A stretch of DNA of 64,000 bases from Gemella haemolysans (GTDB lineage Bacteria > Bacillota > Bacilli > Staphylococcales > Gemellaceae): assembly GCF_028308085.1 (NCBI RefSeq), contig NZ_JAQMFS010000075.1:18748-82747 (forward strand), given 5' to 3'. Both the position numbers and the translations under genes were made by a program. Shown here in pieces: positions 1 through 10,420 of this stretch (position 1 is the stretch's first letter; each line of letters starts with the position of its first letter). Below the pieces are notes generated by a model that saw nothing but the letters and a program-made list of their open reading frames with translations, did no database searches and had not been told where the DNA came from.

Positions 1-1
1 A

Positions 2-2077
2 ATCGTTTATGATGTTAATAATAATGAGGTGGCAAAATTAGGGAACCAGATTGGTGAAAATTTAAATACATCAGACATCCCGACAAAAATGCAAGATGCA
101 ATCTTAGCGACAGAGGATAATAGATTTTTCGAACATGGAGCAGTCGATTTTAGACGTTTAGTAGGAGCGGTATTTTCAAACCTTACAAGTGGGTTTGGAT
201 CTCAAGGTGCGTCAACAATTTCTCAACAGTTAATTAAGAGAACATTCTTAGACGATAATAAGAGTATGAAGCGTAAAGTTCAAGAAGCATATCTTGCATA
301 TAAACTTGAACAAAACTACGATAAAGAATCTATATTTACTATGTATGTAAATAGAATCTATTATTCAGATGGAGTATATGGATTAAAAACAGCTTCTAAG
401 TACTATTTTGGAAAAGAGTTAAATCAATTAACTCTTTCGCAGATGGCGCTTTTAGCGGGGTTACCTCAGCATCCTAATACATATAATCCATATGATAATC
501 CTGAAGCGGCTAAAGCTCGTCGTGACACTGTATTGTATTTAATGCAATACCATGGGAAAATCTCAGAAGCAGAATCAACAGCAGCTCAAAAAACTAATGT
601 ATTAGATGGATTAATAGAACGTGACGAAAGTGAACGTGTATTATTATCAAGTGAATTTGATTCAAAATATACTTCATATATGAATCAAATTGTAAATGAA
701 TTAAAAAATAGTAAAGAATTTAAAGATTATGAAGGTGACGTATTAAACTTAGGTCTTAAAATTTATACTAACTTTGATTCAAAAATTCAAGATACTTTAA
801 CAGAAAGTGTAAATGCTAACTATGCAGGAATAAAACAAGCAAGTAATGTGGCTATGGTTGTACTGAATAACGAAAATAGTGGTATAGCCGCTCTTTATGG
901 AGGTAAAAAACAGACCTTCCATGGATTTAATATTGCAACGCAAGCTAAGTTACAACCCGGTTCATCAATTAAACCAATACTAGCTTATGGACCTGCTGTA
1001 GAATATCTAAATTGGGGTTCTGATCATACGGTTAATGACTCGAAAATTCAGGGATCTCAAATTCAAAACTGGGATAGACAATTCCACGGTAATATTACAA
1101 TAAATAACGCATTAGTTTGGTCATATAATATTCCAGCTATTAAAACATATCAAGAAGTTGGTTTCGATAGAGTAAAACAATATGCAAATAATGTGGGTAT
1201 GGATATCAAGGATAATTCTATTACTACTCCAATTGGAGGAAGTGGAGATGGATTCTCGCCATTACAAATGGCAGGAGCATATGTTCCGTTTAGTAATGGT
1301 GGATATTATGCAACACCAAAAGCTATCAAAAAAGTTTATGATAGTGAAGGTTCTGAAGTGAAGAGCTTCAGTAAAGATGACAGAAAACGTGTTATTAAAG
1401 AATCAACTGCGTACATTATGACTTCAATGTTAAGAAATGTAGTAAATGGTACGGCTTCGTTTGCTCGTATTAGTGGAGCTGATATGGCTGTTAAGACAGG
1501 TACAACTACATTCGGTGAAGGAGAAGCTCAAAAGTATAATTTTGATATAGATAATTATTCTAAAGATTCTTGGACAATTGGATATACTAGTAATTACACG
1601 ATGGCTGTATGGCAAGGATTTGATGCAATTGATGGGCCGACGAAGTATATGACTCAAGAAGATACGCAGAAAACTCAAGCATTATATAGAATTAATATGC
1701 AAAATATAGTGCGTATTCACCCACCTAAAGGATTTAAAGTCCCAGAAAACGTTGGATCTATAAACGGTGGAGTTAAAGTTATTTCTGATAGTGAACGTCG
1801 AGAAATTGAAGAACAAAATAAACGTAATCAAGAAGAAAAAGATAAAGATAAAGATAGAAATAACAATAATAACAACGGTAATAACAGCAACGATGATAAT
1901 AATCGTAATGGAAATAATTCTGAAGATAACAATAGTAATTTATCAAATCAAAATGGTCAACAGAATGGTAACAACGGTAATTCCCAATCACGAGGAGGCA
2001 ACTCTAATGGAGTACAACCTGGTGTAAGGAATTCAGGAGCTAACAATAATAACAACGCTAGTAGAGGCAATAGATAA
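2..2077 (+). CDS. Class A penicillin-binding protein (PBP1A-like), 5' truncated by window edge
   Basis: Bifunctional peptidoglycan synthase: glycosyltransferase family 51 plus transpeptidase, acting outside the membrane. The frame is open to the window edge, and the residues before the GTG at 29 (IVYDVNNNEVAKLG) continue the usual PBP linker, so that GTG is internal. The cytoplasmic tail and membrane anchor lie upstream of the window. Counting from the GTG codon, GT51 motifs are EDNRFFEH (29-36) and QGASTISQQLIK (59-70). Transpeptidase motifs are SxxK with Ser312 and Lys315, SYN 365-367 and KTGT from 489. The last about 85 residues are an Asn/Gly/Ser-rich low-complexity tail. A hairpin terminator follows. 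Confidence 0.95.
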   Translation: MVYDVNNNEVAKLGNQIGENLNTSDIPTKMQDAILATEDNRFFEHGAVDFRRLVGAVFSNLTSGFGSQGASTISQQLIKRTFLDDNKSMKRKVQEAYLAYKLEQNYDKESIFTMYVNRIYYSDGVYGLKTASKYYFGKELNQLTLSQMALLAGLPQHPNTYNPYDNPEAAKARRDTVLYLMQYHGKISEAESTAAQKTNVLDGLIERDESERVLLSSEFDSKYTSYMNQIVNELKNSKEFKDYEGDVLNLGLKIYTNFDSKIQDTLTESVNANYAGIKQASNVAMVVLNNENSGIAALYGGKKQTFHGFNIATQAKLQPGSSIKPILAYGPAVEYLNWGSDHTVNDSKIQGSQIQNWDRQFHGNITINNALVWSYNIPAIKTYQEVGFDRVKQYANNVGMDIKDNSITTPIGGSGDGFSPLQMAGAYVPFSNGGYYATPKAIKKVYDSEGSEVKSFSKDDRKRVIKESTAYIMTSMLRNVVNGTASFARISGADMAVKTGTTTFGEGEAQKYNFDIDNYSKDSWTIGYTSNYTMAVWQGFDAIDGPTKYMTQEDTQKTQALYRINMQNIVRIHPPKGFKVPENVGSINGGVKVISDSERREIEEQNKRNQEEKDKDKDRNNNNNNGNNSNDDNNRNGNNSEDNNSNLSNQNGQQNGNNGNSQSRGGNSNGVQPGVRNSGANNNNNASRGNR

Positions 2078-2083
2078 TTAGTA

Positions 2084-2128
2084 ATAAATCTACTGTACAG
2101 GAAATCTGTACGGTAGGTTTATTTTTTA
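2084..2128 (+). terminator. Rho-independent terminator after the PBP gene
   Basis: A stem of about 15 bp (arms around 2086-2100 and 2106-2120) is followed by a T-rich run. It lies just after the PBP stop codon. Confidence 0.8.
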
Positions 2129-2260
2129 TAATTTTAAAATACTACACAAATATTTAGAAATGGTGTACAATATAGAAATGGAGCAGTTTATTTATTCTTT
2201 GTTAAACTGAAAAAAATCATTCCATAAAACTTATATTATTATAAAGACGGATGTGAAGCT

Positions 2261-3121
2261 ATGAAGAAAAAATTAGTTATAATTACAGGAATAAGTGGAG
2301 CAGGAAAAAATACAGCGTTAGAGGTCTTTGAAAATCAAGGATATTTTTGTACAGATAATTTACCGGGACTTGTTGTAGAAGATTTTCTAAGAATTATTGA
2401 AGAAAAAGAAATAGATAAAACAGCTATAAGCATAGATATTAGAAGCAAGCTTTTGTTTGTTGATTTAAAAGAAGTATTAAAAAAAATACAACAAAATGAA
2501 TATTTTGATGTTCGTATAATATTTTTAGATAGTGAAGATCAAGTATTAGTAAATAGATATAAAGAAACTAGAAAAAATCATCCTTTGTCTAGTGAATTTA
2601 GTCTTCTAGAAGGAATTACTCAAGAAAGAAAAGATATGGATGCTATTAAAGGTATAGCGAATTATATTTATGATACTACAAATACAACCGTTAAAGACCT
2701 TAAAAAGAAAATTTTAGAAGATTTTGGTATTGAGAAAAAAGATAGTTATCATATTACAATTTCTAGTTTTGGATATAAATATGGTATACCTATAGATGCG
2801 GATAACATTGTAGATGTACGATTTTTAAGGAATCCATTTTATATAAATGAACTTAGGGAAAAAACTGGACAAGATAGTGAAGTATTTGATTATGTTTTTG
2901 ATGATGAAGTCACTAAGGAATTTTATGATAAATATCTAGAATTAATGACTTACATGGTAGATAAGTATCAATATGAAGGAAGGGACAAGGTCGCAATTGC
3001 TGTTGGATGCACTGGTGGTAAACATCGCTCGGTGAGTATAGCGAGGAAATTACATGAAGATATCTCGAAACTTGGCTATAGAGTTTATCTAGAACATCGC
3101 GACATTAACAAGGGTAGGTAG
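2261..3121 (+). CDS. rapZ: RapZ/YvcJ family nucleotide-binding protein
   Basis: P-loop protein of the RapZ (YvcJ) family. E. coli RapZ is an RNase adaptor in amino-sugar control; B. subtilis YvcJ binds and hydrolyses nucleotides. The 286 aa length is typical. The Walker A loop is at residues 10-17 (GISGAGKN); the family usually has Ser or Thr where Asn17 sits, so nucleotide hydrolysis may be altered. The conserved C-terminal signature GCTGGKHRSV is at 249-258. The gene is followed 4 bp later by yvcK, the usual partner. In most Bacilli whiA is third in this cluster, but here pgi follows yvcK. Confidence 0.93.
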   Translation: MKKKLVIITGISGAGKNTALEVFENQGYFCTDNLPGLVVEDFLRIIEEKEIDKTAISIDIRSKLLFVDLKEVLKKIQQNEYFDVRIIFLDSEDQVLVNRYKETRKNHPLSSEFSLLEGITQERKDMDAIKGIANYIYDTTNTTVKDLKKKILEDFGIEKKDSYHITISSFGYKYGIPIDADNIVDVRFLRNPFYINELREKTGQDSEVFDYVFDDEVTKEFYDKYLELMTYMVDKYQYEGRDKVAIAVGCTGGKHRSVSIARKLHEDISKLGYRVYLEHRDINKGR

Positions 3122-3125
3122 AAAG

Positions 3126-4109
3126 ATGAGAACTAAAATTAGAGTAGTCACTATAGGTGGAGGAACAGGGTTATCTGTTCTTTTAAGAGGGTTGAAAAAA
3201 TATCCTCTTGATATAACTGCGGTAGTAACGGTAGCTGACGATGGTGGTAGTTCAGGGAAGATAAGAAGTGATATGAATATTCCATCACCAGGAGATATTA
3301 GAAATGTTATTGCTGCATTATCTGATGTAGAGCCGTATCTAGAAAAAATGTTCCAATATCGATTTGATAGTGGTGAAGTTAAGGGTCATCCGGTAGGTAA
3401 TTTAATGATTGCTGCAATGACAGATATTCATGGAGATTTTTCAACTGCAGTAAAAGTTATGAGTAGAATTTTAAATGTTCGTGGAACGGTATTACCGACA
3501 ACCAATGATATAGCGACTTTAAACGCTGTACTTTCTACAGGTGAAATTATAAGAGGAGAATCTTCAATTACTGAAGCTGGTGGAGAGATAGATCATGTTT
3601 ATATTACACCTTCTAGGGTAAAACCTAATGAAGATGTGTTAAGAGCTATCGAAGAGGCGGATTATATTATAATGGGGCCAGGTAGTTTGTATACATCGAT
3701 TATTCCCAATTTAGTAATTTCTCAGGTTTCTGATAAGATTAGAGAAAGTAAAGCTAAGAAAATATATGTTTGTAATGTCATGACTCAGCATGGAGAGACT
3801 GATAATTATACAGTTTCTGAACACATTACAGCTATCAATAAACATGTTGGAGAGAATATTTTTGATTTGGTTATTGCTAATTCTCGTGAGTTTGGTGATA
3901 GTATTTTATCGAAATATCACAAAGAAAAACAAGAACCGGTCAAAATCGATCAAGAAAAAATAGAAGAACTTGGAATTAAATTGATAAAAAATAATGACAT
4001 CGGAATCGTTGATAATAACACGATTAGACATAATGCAGAAAAAGTTTCTGAATTAATTTACGATTATATTATAGACGACAAGCCAACAATGATTTATAAT
4101 AAAAGATGA
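3126..4109 (+). CDS. yvcK: YvcK/CofD-like gluconeogenesis factor
   Basis: YvcK-family protein. In B. subtilis it is needed for growth on gluconeogenic carbon sources and for correct PBP1 placement, and it binds UDP-sugars. The N-terminal loop GGGTGLS (11-17) and the DDGGSSG motif (38-44) are the family's ligand-binding signatures. The 327 aa length is normal. Its ribosome binding site lies inside the end of rapZ, so the two are probably co-transcribed. A PBP gene, rapZ and yvcK side by side suggests a cell-wall link (inference). Confidence 0.93.
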   Translation: MRTKIRVVTIGGGTGLSVLLRGLKKYPLDITAVVTVADDGGSSGKIRSDMNIPSPGDIRNVIAALSDVEPYLEKMFQYRFDSGEVKGHPVGNLMIAAMTDIHGDFSTAVKVMSRILNVRGTVLPTTNDIATLNAVLSTGEIIRGESSITEAGGEIDHVYITPSRVKPNEDVLRAIEEADYIIMGPGSLYTSIIPNLVISQVSDKIRESKAKKIYVCNVMTQHGETDNYTVSEHITAINKHVGENIFDLVIANSREFGDSILSKYHKEKQEPVKIDQEKIEELGIKLIKNNDIGIVDNNTIRHNAEKVSELIYDYIIDDKPTMIYNKR

Positions 4110-4131
4110 AAATAAAAAAAGGAGAACAAAA

Positions 4132-5481
4132 ATGCACTTAAATTTTGATTATTCGAAAGCACTAAACTTCTTTAACGAACAAGAAGTAAAAAATATGGAA
4201 GGTTATGTGAAAGTTGCACATGATCAATTACACAATAAAACTGGAATAGGAAATGATTTCCTAGGATGGTTAGAATTACCAACTAACTACGATAAAGAAG
4301 AGTTTGCTAGAATTAAAGAAGCTAGTAAAAAAATTCAAAGCAATTCAGATGTACTAGTTGTTATCGGTATTGGAGGTTCATACCTTGGAGCTCGTGCAGC
4401 GATTGAAATGCTAAATGATAGTTTCTATAACTTCTATGAAGAAGGAAGAAAAACTCCAAAAATCTTCTTCGTAGGTCACACAATTTCATCAACTTATACT
4501 CAAGAATTAGTAAATTACTTAAAAACTACAGGAAAAGATTTCTCTGTAAATGTAATCTCTAAATCAGGAACAACTACAGAGCCTGCTATTGCATTCCGTA
4601 TTTTCAAAGAATTACTTGAAGAAAAATATGGTAAAGAAGGAGCTAAAGAAAGAATCTTCGCTACAACTGACAGAGCTCGTGGAGCATTAAAATCATTAGC
4701 AGATGATGAAGGATATGAAACATTTGTAGTACCTGATGATGTAGGTGGACGTTTCACAGTTCTTACTGCTGTAGGATTACTTCCAATTGCTGTAAGTGGA
4801 GTTGATATTGATAAAATGATGGCTGGTGCCAAATTAGCTCAAGATGAATTATCAACACCAGATTTAAGCAAAAATATTGCTTACCAATATGCTGTAATGC
4901 GTAATATCTTACAACAAAAAGGTAAATTAATTGAGATTCTTGTATCTTACGAACCATCAATGGTTTACTTCAACGAATGGTGGAAACAACTTTACGGTGA
5001 ATCTGAAGGTAAAGATGGAAAAGCATTATATCCATCAAGTGTTTGCTTCTCAACAGACCTTCACTCTATGGGACAATATGTTCAAGAAGGACGTCGTGTT
5101 CTATTAGAAACTATCTTAAAAGTTAAATCTCCAAACAAAGATATCGAGCTTAAAGAAGCTGATAACAATCTTGATGGATTAAACTATTTAGCTGGAAAAA
5201 CTATGGATTTCGTAAACACTAAAGCATTTGAAGGAACACTTCTTGCTCACACAGATGGAGGGGTACCTAACTTTGTAGTAGAACTTCCTGATATGAGTGA
5301 GTTCACATTCGGATACTTAGTATACTTCTTCGAAAAAGCTGTAGGTATTTCTGGATACATGCAAGGATTAAATCCATTTGACCAACCAGGAGTAGAAGCA
5401 TATAAGAAAAATATGTTCGCACTTCTTGGAAAACCTGGATTCGAAGAATTAAAAGCAGAATTAGAAGAAAGATTAAAATAA
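4132..5481 (+). CDS. pgi: Glucose-6-phosphate isomerase
   Basis: Interconverts glucose 6-phosphate and fructose 6-phosphate in glycolysis and gluconeogenesis. At 449 aa it is the usual Bacilli size. Visible motifs are [12 protein letters not shown] for sugar-phosphate binding, [14 protein letters not shown] (family signature), and [10 protein letters not shown] with Glu290 at the catalytic position. The C-terminal [20 protein letters not shown] is the second family signature. A strong AAGGAG ribosome binding site precedes the ATG. It lies 22 bp after yvcK and has its own terminator. Codon use is more biased than its neighbours, in line with high expression. Confidence 0.98.
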   Translation: MHLNFDYSKALNFFNEQEVKNMEGYVKVAHDQLHNKTGIGNDFLGWLELPTNYDKEEFARIKEASKKIQSNSDVLVVIGIGGSYLGARAAIEMLNDSFYNFYEEGRKTPKIFFVGHTISSTYTQELVNYLKTTGKDFSVNVISKSGTTTEPAIAFRIFKELLEEKYGKEGAKERIFATTDRARGALKSLADDEGYETFVVPDDVGGRFTVLTAVGLLPIAVSGVDIDKMMAGAKLAQDELSTPDLSKNIAYQYAVMRNILQQKGKLIEILVSYEPSMVYFNEWWKQLYGESEGKDGKALYPSSVCFSTDLHSMGQYVQEGRRVLLETILKVKSPNKDIELKEADNNLDGLNYLAGKTMDFVNTKAFEGTLLAHTDGGVPNFVVELPDMSEFTFGYLVYFFEKAVGISGYMQGLNPFDQPGVEAYKKNMFALLGKPGFEELKAELEERLK

Positions 5482-5494
5482 TCTTGAATAAATT

Positions 5495-5535
5495 AAAAAC
5501 TGATAGAGGAATAATTTTCCTTTATCAGTTTTTTG
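5495..5535 (+). terminator. Rho-independent terminator after pgi
   Basis: Inverted repeat AAAAACTGATA / TATCAGTTTTTT with a short AT-rich loop and a run of six T. Confidence 0.85.
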
Positions 5536-5638
5536 TTAATGTTTAATAATTAAATTTTACTATCAAATATTTTAAGTATGGAGGTGTCGCAAGCTACAAC
5601 TAAAACAGTAAGTTTAAAATTAAAAACAAAAAGAAAAC

Positions 5639-5682
5639 GACTCTATAAATTAGATTCAAATAAAATCGTAATTTATGAGTCT
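5639..5682 (-). terminator. GACTC-type palindromic terminator of the GntR gene
   Basis: On the minus strand, 4 bp after the gntR stop codon, AAGACTCATAAATTA pairs with TAATTTATAGAGTC and is followed by a T-rich run. The outer GACTC/GAGTC arms are shared with palindromes at 13071, 18665, 22685 and (more loosely) 21253 and 39179. Confidence 0.65.
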
Positions 5683-5685
5683 TCT

Positions 5686-6393
5686 TTATCTTTTGGCCAT
5701 TGTTACAAATGTGAACTTATCTGGTCTATATGAAAGTATTCCATATTGTAGTATGTTTCCATTGGACAAATAAGTGATACTTTCAACAACAGCTACCATA
5801 TTGTATTCACCAAGGTCCATATATTGTTTTTCTTCATCTGTAGCGTATCTAAATGATATTTGACGTCGTGAGTGCGTTATATTTAATCCTAATTCTTTTT
5901 CTAAGTATTTGTAAATAGATGATTCTGCAATTTCTTTATTAATAAATGGAACAAGACTTCTATCGAAATATGATACCTCATACTCTAATTTTTCGCCGTT
6001 GATCGTTCTACTACGACTAACTCTATAAAAATCATTATTCTCATCTGCACTAAAAATATCCATTATTTTCTTTTCGCCTTGAATAATATAAAGTGACTCT
6101 AGTGTAGTCTTAATTTCGTACTTTCCGTCGATGTTTAATTCAGAAGAAGTTTTAATATTTCCTAAATAATTATTTTTTATTCTTCCGTGTCCAAGAATTA
6201 AAGAATTTTTACCTTTAATCTTTTGGATATAACCATTAATTTCTAATAAAGACAAAGCTTTTCTAATAGTATCTTTTGAATAACCGTATTCTTTTACTAA
6301 CTCATTTTCACTTGGTAGTTCTGTATTACGCTTATAAAAACGAGTATCTATTTTTTCCTTGAGATCATTATAGACCTTTTTGTATTTACTCAT
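5686..6393 (-). CDS. GntR-family regulator with UTRA domain (TreR-like)
   Basis: Transcriptional regulator of the HutC/TreR branch. The N-terminal winged helix (about 1-70) contains LPSENELVKEYGYSKDTIRKA, the GntR recognition region. The rest (about 85-235) is a UTRA effector domain, which usually binds a sugar phosphate. Length and layout match TreR, but no trehalose genes are nearby. It is transcribed divergently from malQ-glgP-mapP-malT, so it more likely controls that operon (inference). Known maltose regulators of Firmicutes are mostly LacI-type, so a GntR/UTRA protein in this position would be a different arrangement. Confidence 0.88.
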   Translation of the reverse strand: MSKYKKVYNDLKEKIDTRFYKRNTELPSENELVKEYGYSKDTIRKALSLLEINGYIQKIKGKNSLILGHGRIKNNYLGNIKTSSELNIDGKYEIKTTLESLYIIQGEKKIMDIFSADENNDFYRVSRSRTINGEKLEYEVSYFDRSLVPFINKEIAESSIYKYLEKELGLNITHSRRQISFRYATDEEKQYMDLGEYNMVAVVESITYLSNGNILQYGILSYRPDKFTFVTMAKR

Positions 6394-6487
6394 ATATGAT
6401 TTACCTTTACTGTTCTCCTTTTAAAAATTACCTATTTAATTATAAATGTAGTTGATAAGAATTGCAAGGGTTAAGTACATCTTACAT

Positions 6488-6513
6488 ACATATTGTAACA
6501 TTTACGTATATGT
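6488..6513. promoter_or_regulatory. Possible operator dyad between gntR and malQ
   Basis: Perfect 6-bp arms ACATAT and ATATGT, 14 bp apart, lie between the divergent gntR and malQ genes, about 35 bp upstream of the malQ -35 box. In AT-rich DNA such arms can arise by chance. Confidence 0.3.
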
Positions 6514-6548
6514 TGTAGAAAAAAATAAAAAGAATTACATAAATGTCA

Positions 6549-6577
6549 TTGACAAAATGAAAGTGTTTTATTATAAT
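6549..6577 (+). promoter_or_regulatory. Sigma-A promoter of malQ operon with embedded cre-like site
   Basis: Perfect -35 TTGACA (6549-6554) and -10 TATAAT (6572-6577) with a 17-bp spacer. The spacer carries TGAAAGTGTTTTAT (6558-6571), a 12/14 match to the CcpA consensus TGWAARCGYTWNCW. CcpA bound there would block RNA polymerase, giving catabolite repression of maltodextrin use. Confidence 0.75.
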
Positions 6578-6644
6578 AATTATTGTTAAGTTATAAAAAC
6601 TTATTTTGTAAATACAAGTTAAAAGTATGACGGAGGGAAATAGA

Positions 6645-8135
6645 ATGACAAAACGTTCAAGTGGTGTATTGATGCATATCACATCATTACCAGGTGAGTT
6701 TGGTATAGGAACTTTTGGTAAAAGCGCATATGATTTCGTTGATTTCTTAGAAGAAACAAAACAAACATATTGGCAAATTTTACCATTAACAACTACAAGT
6801 TATGGGGATTCACCTTATCAAAGTTTCTCAGCTGTAGCAGGGAATTTAAACCTAATCGATTTTTCTTTATTAAAAGAAGAAGGATTATTAGAAGAAAGTG
6901 ATTACTCAAATGTTAACTTTGGAGAAAATCCTGAAAAAATAGATTATGCTTTATTATTTGAAGTTAGAAGACCAATTTTAGAAAAAGCTGTTGCTAACAC
7001 TGCAAAATATAGCAATGTATTAGCTGAGATAGAAGAATTCGAAAAAGACAACTCAAGTTGGTTAGCTGATTATGCTGAATATATGGCAATTAAAGAAAGT
7101 TTCGGATATCAAAGTTTTATTCACTGGGATGAAGATATTAAAAAAGGTGAAAAAGCCGCACGAGAAAAATATCGTACGGAGCTTCAAGATAGCATAAGAT
7201 ACTACACAGTTACACAATACTTTTTCTTTAAACAATGGTTAGCATTAAAAGAATATGCTAATGGTAAAGGAGTTAAAATCATTGGTGACATGCCAATCTA
7301 TGTAAGTGCTGATAGTGTTGAAATGTGGACAATGCCAGAATTATTTAAAGTTGATGATAACAATGAACCACTTTATGTAGCTGGATGTCCTGCAGATGAC
7401 TTCAGTCCAACTGGACAACTTTGGGGTAATCCAATTTACGATTGGGAAAAACACAAAGAACAAGGTTTCTCATGGTGGATTTATCGAGTACAAGAAAGTT
7501 TTAAAATCTATGATGTACTTCGTATAGATCACTTCAAAGGATTCTCTGATTTTTGGCAAATTGATAAAGATGCTGAAAATGCAGTAAATGGTACTTGGGA
7601 AGCTGGTCCAGGAATTGAATTATTCCAAAAAATTAAAGAACAATTAGGTGATTTACCAATTATCGCAGAAAATCTTGGATTTATTGATGAGAAAGCAGAA
7701 AAATTATTAGATGATTCTGGATATCCTGGAATGAAGATTCTTCAATTTGCTTTCCCAGGTGATGATAATCTAGATCGTCCACATCACTATACTCAAAATA
7801 GTGTTGCTTACACAGGAACACATGATAATGATGTAGTTAATGGATGGTATGAGAAATTGAGTGAGTCAGAACAAGAACTAGTTTCTGAATACTTAAATCG
7901 CCGTAATGATGAAACAATTACTGAAGCGATGATTAGAGGAATATACTCTTCAGTAAGTGATTATGCAATCGTAACAATGCAAGATTTATTAGATAAAGAT
8001 GCAACAAGCAGAATGAATGTTCCATCAACAGTTGGAGGAAACTGGGAGTGGAGAATGCTTGCAGAAGATTTAACAGAAGAGAGAAAAGAATTTTTAAAAA
8101 ATATTACAGTAAGATATTCAAGAGAGAGGGCATAA
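6645..8135 (+). CDS. malQ: 4-alpha-glucanotransferase (amylomaltase)
   Basis: GH77 enzyme that disproportionates maltose and maltodextrins in the cytoplasm. An upstream in-frame ATG exists at 6627, but the ribosome binding site GGAGGG (6632-6637) lies between the two, so ATG 6645 is the real start (496 aa). The N-terminal [19 protein letters not shown] is typical of the family. Catalytic residues are Asp295 (nucleophile, in RIDHFKGF), Glu342 (acid/base, in IIAENLG) and Asp394 (in GTHDND). First gene of the operon; glgP begins 1 bp after its stop. Confidence 0.97.
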   Translation: MTKRSSGVLMHITSLPGEFGIGTFGKSAYDFVDFLEETKQTYWQILPLTTTSYGDSPYQSFSAVAGNLNLIDFSLLKEEGLLEESDYSNVNFGENPEKIDYALLFEVRRPILEKAVANTAKYSNVLAEIEEFEKDNSSWLADYAEYMAIKESFGYQSFIHWDEDIKKGEKAAREKYRTELQDSIRYYTVTQYFFFKQWLALKEYANGKGVKIIGDMPIYVSADSVEMWTMPELFKVDDNNEPLYVAGCPADDFSPTGQLWGNPIYDWEKHKEQGFSWWIYRVQESFKIYDVLRIDHFKGFSDFWQIDKDAENAVNGTWEAGPGIELFQKIKEQLGDLPIIAENLGFIDEKAEKLLDDSGYPGMKILQFAFPGDDNLDRPHHYTQNSVAYTGTHDNDVVNGWYEKLSESEQELVSEYLNRRNDETITEAMIRGIYSSVSDYAIVTMQDLLDKDATSRMNVPSTVGGNWEWRMLAEDLTEERKEFLKNITVRYSRERA

Positions 8136-8136
8136 A

Positions 8137-10395
8137 ATGACATTCACTAAATATGTATTGGATAAAACAAATAAAGAACTTAGTACATTAGAAAACAAAG
8201 AAATTTATAAACAATTATTAAACTATGTTAAAGATGAAGCTGACAAAAAAGCTTTAAATAGTGATAAGAAAAAAGTTTACTATATTTCAGCTGAATTTTT
8301 AATTGGTAAACTTTTATCAAACAACTTAATCAACTTAGGTATTTATGAAGAAATTGAAAAAGAATTAAAAGCTGCTAACAAACGTCTTAGTGATGTAGAA
8401 GAAGCTGAATTAGAACCTTCATTAGGTAACGGTGGTCTTGGACGTTTAGCATCATGCTTCATCGACTCAATTTCATCATTAGGAATCACTGGTGATGGAG
8501 TTGGATTAAACTACCACTGTGGTTTATTCAGACAAGTGTTTGTTAAAAATGAACAACATGCTGAGCCAAACTTCTGGATTGAAGATGATTCATGGCTAAG
8601 AGATACTGATGTTAAATATACAGTACCTTTCAAAAACTTCAACCTAACTTCAACATTAAAAAGAATTGATGTATTAGGATACAAAAAAGATACTAAAAAC
8701 TATCTAAACCTATTCGATATTGATTCAATTGATAGCAGTATCATTGAAAAAGGAATTTCATTTGATAAAACTGAAATTGCGAAAAACTTAACATTATTCT
8801 TGTATCCAGATGATAGTGATAAAAATGGTGAATTACTACGTATTTACCAACAATACTTCATGGTATCAAATGCTGCTCAACTGATTTTAGATGAAGCAAT
8901 TGCTAAAGGAAGTAATGTTCACGACTTATACGAATATGCATATGTTCAAATTAACGATACTCACCCAAGTATGGTAATTCCTGAATTAATTCGTTTACTA
9001 ACTGAAAAACACGGAATTGAATTTGAAGAAGCATACACAATTGTTCAAAAAATGACTGGTTACACTAACCACACTATCTTAGCTGAGGCATTAGAAAAAT
9101 GGCCATTAGCATACTTAGAAGAAGTAGTGCCACACTTAGTAACAATCATCAAACAATTAGATGCTGTTATTAGAGAAAAATATGAAGGTGAAGATATTCA
9201 AATCATCGATAAAGACGATAGAGTACACATGGCAAACATGGATATTCACTTCTCTAACAGTGTAAACGGGGTTGCATACTTACACACTGAAATTCTTAAA
9301 AACTCTGAATTAAAACACTTCTATGAATTATATCCAGAGAAATTTAATAACAAAACTAATGGTATTACATTCAGACGTTGGTTAGAATTTTCTAACAGAC
9401 CATTAGCAGCCTACTTAAAAGAACTAATTGGTGATGAGTACTTAACTGATGCAACTAAATTAGAAAAATTACTAGCATTTGTTGATAGTAAAGAAGTAGC
9501 AGCGAAATTAGAAGAAATTAAACACGAGAACAAACTAGTTCTTAAAGAATACCTAAAAGAAACTCAAGGTATTGAATTAGACGAAAATAGTATTATTGAT
9601 ACTCAAATCAAGAGATTCCACGAATATAAACGTCAACAAATGAACGCTTTATATGTAATCAAAAAATACTTAGATATCAAAAATGGTAAATTACCTGAAA
9701 GAAAAATTACAGTATTCTTCGGTGGTAAAGCAGCACCAGCATATATTATAGCTCAAGATATCATTCACTTAATTCTATGTCTATCAGAATTAATTAACAA
9801 TGATCCAGAAGTTAACAAATACTTAAACGTATTCTTAGTTGAAAACTATAATGTAAGTGTTGCAGAAAAATTAATTCCAGCAACTGATATCTCTGAACAA
9901 ATCTCATTAGCTTCTAAAGAAGCAAGTGGAACTGGTAACATGAAATTCATGTTAAACGGAGCTCTAACATTAGGAACTCTAGATGGAGCAAACGTGGAAA
10001 TCGATGAGTTAGTTGGACGTGAAAATATCTACATCTTCGGTAAAGAAAGTGATGAAATTATCAAACTTTACGAAACTGCAGGATATGTGTCTAAAGAATA
10101 CTATGAAAAAGATGGTGTTAAAGAAGTTGTAGACTTCATCGTTTCTAAAGACTTAGTTAAACTAGGAAATAAAGAAAGATTAGAAAGATTATACAATGAA
10201 CTACTTAACAAAGACTGGTTCATGACACTTATTGACTTTGAAGAATATTACGCTAAGAAAGAAGAAATGTTAGCAGATTACGAAAACCGTGAATTATGGC
10301 TGAAAAAAGTTATTGCGAATATTGCAAAAGCTGGATTCTTCTCATCTGACCGTACTATAGCTCAATACAACGAAGATATTTGGAACAAAAAATAA
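8137..10395 (+). CDS. glgP: Glycogen/maltodextrin phosphorylase
   Basis: GT35 phosphorylase releasing glucose 1-phosphate from alpha-1,4-glucans. At 752 aa it is the size of MalP/GlgP of Firmicutes. The pyridoxal-phosphate lysine is Lys603 in [13 protein letters not shown]. The conserved [11 protein letters not shown] stretch is near residue 100. Translation is probably coupled to malQ. With no glycogen-synthesis genes in view and malQ beside it, a maltodextrin phosphorylase role is more likely than glycogen turnover (inference). Confidence 0.95.
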   Translation: MTFTKYVLDKTNKELSTLENKEIYKQLLNYVKDEADKKALNSDKKKVYYISAEFLIGKLLSNNLINLGIYEEIEKELKAANKRLSDVEEAELEPSLGNGGLGRLASCFIDSISSLGITGDGVGLNYHCGLFRQVFVKNEQHAEPNFWIEDDSWLRDTDVKYTVPFKNFNLTSTLKRIDVLGYKKDTKNYLNLFDIDSIDSSIIEKGISFDKTEIAKNLTLFLYPDDSDKNGELLRIYQQYFMVSNAAQLILDEAIAKGSNVHDLYEYAYVQINDTHPSMVIPELIRLLTEKHGIEFEEAYTIVQKMTGYTNHTILAEALEKWPLAYLEEVVPHLVTIIKQLDAVIREKYEGEDIQIIDKDDRVHMANMDIHFSNSVNGVAYLHTEILKNSELKHFYELYPEKFNNKTNGITFRRWLEFSNRPLAAYLKELIGDEYLTDATKLEKLLAFVDSKEVAAKLEEIKHENKLVLKEYLKETQGIELDENSIIDTQIKRFHEYKRQQMNALYVIKKYLDIKNGKLPERKITVFFGGKAAPAYIIAQDIIHLILCLSELINNDPEVNKYLNVFLVENYNVSVAEKLIPATDISEQISLASKEASGTGNMKFMLNGALTLGTLDGANVEIDELVGRENIYIFGKESDEIIKLYETAGYVSKEYYEKDGVKEVVDFIVSKDLVKLGNKERLERLYNELLNKDWFMTLIDFEEYYAKKEEMLADYENRELWLKKVIANIAKAGFFSSDRTIAQYNEDIWNKK

Positions 10396-10420
10396 TAAAT
10401 AAAGAAGTGGGGAACATAGC

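Noticed and set aside
29..31. GTG as the start of the PBP gene
   Set aside because: The frame stays open to the window edge and the upstream residues match the PBP linker, so the true start is outside.
1767..2027. Overlapping ORFs in the repetitive 3' end of the PBP gene
   Set aside because: They arise from AAT/AAC-rich codons read in other frames.
6627..6644. Upstream ATG of malQ
   Set aside because: The ribosome binding site lies after it and points to ATG 6645.
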